Assembly (NCBI GenBank): GCA_020205615.1
Contig: CM035156.1
Coordinates: 16,829,128-16,893,127 of the forward strand
DNA length: 64,000 bases
Reading direction: 5' to 3'
Source: Panax quinquefolius
Taxonomy: Eukaryota; Streptophyta; Magnoliopsida; Apiales; Araliaceae
In this document: one piece after another, positions 62,081-64,000 of the stretch
Layout of the letters: each line of letters opens with the position of its first letter
How positions within the stretch are numbered: the stretch's first letter is position 1
Notes under the pieces: model-generated
The model's database searches: none
Told to the model about the DNA's origin: nothing
What the model saw: the letters and a program-made list of their open reading frames with translations, nothing else
Position numbers and translations under genes: made by a program

Positions 62081-62239
62081 GGGAGTGGTTAGCATGAAAT
62101 GAACTTTATGGTAAATTCAATTTATGACCAATATAGTGTTGACACGCAGGCGGAGATATCAACCTTTCGCTCGTGTGTCAGCACTGTATTGAACATGAAG
62201 TGAACTTACCATGAAGTTCACTTCATGCTAATCGGATCC
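62081..62239. mobile_element. Foldback MITE, probably Mutator-derived
   Basis: The 159-bp element folds into a hairpin: the left arm GGTTAGCATGAAATGAAC and onward pairs over about 66 bp with the right arm (complement CGATTAGCATGAAGTGAAC). A loop of about 20 bp lies around AGATATCAACC. The exact 9-bp duplication CATCCATAT lies at 62072-62080 and 62240-62248. Ends beginning GGGA/GGAT with a 9-bp duplication point to a MULE-type MITE. It lies 1.6 kb upstream of the FQR1-like start codon. Confidence 0.85.
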
Positions 62240-62248
62240 CATCCATAT

Positions 62249-63843
62249 ATTTGTTGTTGAGTTAAGTGAGTCATGTCAATAATAAATTTATGAGTGTCAT
62301 ACTAAGCAATATGTTAGTATTATGTGATACTTTTTATGTGATATCAGTATTATTTTATATGCAAGACATGTTTTATATGCTAGACTTGGAAATAAGTAAT
62401 AATTGATTTTACAAAGAAGCTTGAAAATTTCATTAGATCATTTTGCAAATACATATGAGACAAGCTATTTATGTGAATAAAATCTTTCAAATTAAGATAT
62501 TAATTTTTTGTTGTAGATGTATCGCTTTCTTCAATATGTATGGATGACTGTTTTATAAAAAAATTATTAATTTATTTTCACAGACTTATTTAGTATTTAT
62601 ATATCCGATAATTGATTTAAGTAATAATTTTTAAACTATATATTTTTTCACAATTTTTTATACCTAATAATTTTAGAGTTACAATATTTAAATTTAAATT
62701 AATAATAATATGTAATATATTCAAGCTTATCATCATAACATACTTAATAATATATTATTTAAATTTATAATATTTTTAATAAAATTATAAATTTTATTAA
62801 TGGTCACAAAAAATGGGAATAGGGAAGTAGTAAAATGAATGATTATTTACCTACAAAATTGGAGGGACATATGGAGTAAATAATATGTAAAAGGAAGTTG
62901 ATATTTTTACATGATTTTTTGATATTTTACATAAAATTTGTTATTATAGATGTAAATGCTCTAACATGATTTTTGAATTTTTTTTTTACAAGTACGTGTA
63001 ACGTGGCCGTATTTATGTTTAAGGATATAAACGAGTCGAACCGAAGCGAATAAAGAGCTGTTCGAATTCGACTCGATAAATTCGTACTCGAATTCAACTC
63101 GAATTGTATTTGAAAATTTTTGACCCAAATTCGGCTCGACTCGACTCGAATTAAATCTGACTCGGATCGAATTATATTAAAACTACTCGCGAGCTTCAAA
63201 TTAAAGTTTGAATTCGAGTCTCCATATAATAACTAGTTTTATAATAAATATAATTATAAATTGAATTTGTTATTTTACTTAGAAATGAGAAAATATATTT
63301 ATTATTACATTTTATAAATATAAAATCATAATTAAAAATAAAACAAAATAATAATAATTAATTATCCTAATTTGATTTAAATTTATATATATTATAAGAG
63401 AATGTATCGAGCATCTAATCGAATTTGTATCAATCGAGTATGTATTGAATCATAATCAAGAATTCAAGTAATTTAAATCTTAAACGAGTCGAATATAACC
63501 TTACTTAATAAAAAAGGCCACCGATTTATCTCTCCAATAAATTAAATTGACAAATAAAATTGTATTCATATTTTTATTCGAATTATATTTTTAATTTTTA
63601 ATGTTCAAATTTAAATATATTATTATCGTTTATGTTTTTAAAACAAATGTACACGAAGTATCAGACTATCAGTAGTGGTTGGATGTACATGAACAACCAA
63701 AAGGCGGTCATCATTTGGCCCCTCTATGCTTAACCTCGATTCACATTCCGGATCCAAAGCCCATAAATTCTCTCAGTTAGGTTTCTGATACTCCAGCATT
63801 CACTTATCTCCTTCACAATTTACTTAGAATCACTGGTTGAATA
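62249..63843. other. Upstream region of the FQR1-like gene
   Basis: AT-rich, no other gene seen. A TCGA-rich stretch lies at 63010-63210 (see separate entry). The CT-rich leader before the ATG (63765-63820) is typical of a plant 5' UTR. No TATA box can be placed with confidence. Confidence 0.5.
63010..63210. repeat. Degenerate TCGAAT/ACTCGA-rich repeat
   Basis: Words such as CGAATTCGACTCG, ACTCGAATTCAACTCGAAT and GGCTCGACTCGACTCGAAT recur. Similar but weaker words occur at 6420-6560. Such sequences are dispersed in many plant genomes; the family is not identified here. Confidence 0.6.
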
Positions 63844-64000
63844 ATGGGGAAAGGAGGTGGATGTGTCCCAAGCAAGAAGAAACCGCCGCGAATTGCTTCC
63901 GATGATGTTCCAATCACAGTCAACAACAATGAGACAGTTCAATCTGAAGATGGAGAAGTACCGGAGGCCAAAAAGCTGAAGATATTGATAGTGTTCTACT
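63844..64000 (+). CDS. NAD(P)H:quinone oxidoreductase, FQR1-like (5' end only)
   Basis: The first 52 codons are present and the gene runs off the window. The start MGKGGGCVPSKKK is characteristic of the plant FQR1-like 3 subgroup, whose members carry an N-terminal extension with a Gly/Cys start, followed by an acidic low-complexity stretch (DVPITVNNNETVQSEDGE). The flavodoxin-like WrbA fold begins at KKLKILIVFY, the first beta strand. The FMN-binding loop would follow beyond 64000. Family knowledge: these FMN enzymes reduce quinones by two electrons using NAD(P)H and are auxin- and stress-linked in plants. The ATG is the first in a good AATAATGGGG context after a CT-rich leader. No frame problem is seen. 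Confidence 0.9.
   Translation, partial: MGKGGGCVPSKKKPPRIASDDVPITVNNNETVQSEDGEVPEAKKLKILIVFY

Overview
The window is nuclear DNA from a flowering plant, most likely a eudicot. It is AT-rich, it holds a plant-specific HD-Zip homeobox gene with two canonical introns, and most of it is nested plant transposable elements (Ty3/gypsy LTR retrotransposons, Mutator-like elements, MITEs). There are no bacterial features.

Layout: (1) 1-1195, probable 3' end of an unidentified plus-strand gene. (2) 2554-4279 minus, a complete three-exon HD-Zip class I gene of the HB21/HB40/HB53 clade, with a small MITE in intron 2. (3) 4280-10963, its AT-rich upstream region, with microsatellites and two tandem duplications. 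(4) 10964-20453, a 9.5-kb Mutator-like element (MULE-1) with terminal inverted repeats and an exact 10-bp target duplication. Its transposase frame is split at 12111-18087 by a minus-strand gypsy element flanked by the 5-bp duplication AATGT. (5) 22496-31978, a second minus-strand gypsy element of the same LTR family with both LTRs and a decayed gag-pol. (6) 32705-33616 minus, a small three-exon gene or gene relic next to a CACTA-like terminus at 34128. (7) about 35340-61965, a large MULE (MULE-2) with a mudrA-type transposase on the plus strand and a DUF1985/ULP1-type protease gene on the minus strand, the arrangement known from Kaonashi-type MULEs. The ULP1 gene is interrupted by a solo LTR (44076-46497, target duplication ATACA) and a complete 10.1-kb gypsy element (46806-56922, PBS and PPT visible). 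(8) 62081-62239, a foldback MITE with a 9-bp duplication. (9) 63844-64000, the first 52 codons of an FQR1-like NAD(P)H:quinone oxidoreductase gene.

The two confident host genes, HD-Zip and FQR1-like, are divergently oriented. As far as I recall, their Arabidopsis counterparts carry consecutive locus numbers (At4g36740 and At4g36750), so the 59.5 kb between their start codons looks like a conserved neighbour pair pushed apart by nested transposon insertion. The insertion order can be read from the target duplications: gypsy into MULE-1, and solo LTR plus gypsy into MULE-2.

The most unusual signal is a degenerate repeat of roughly 22 bp built on GGTTACT that fills most non-coding space of MULE-2, mostly on the plus strand around the transposase and mostly on the minus strand around the ULP1 gene. 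A second signal is a recurrent replacement of the same short words between repeat copies (for example ATTCG versus ATTAAAT). It may reflect consensus errors at modified bases, and it limits how far broken reading frames in the elements can be trusted. I found no clearly new system beyond these.
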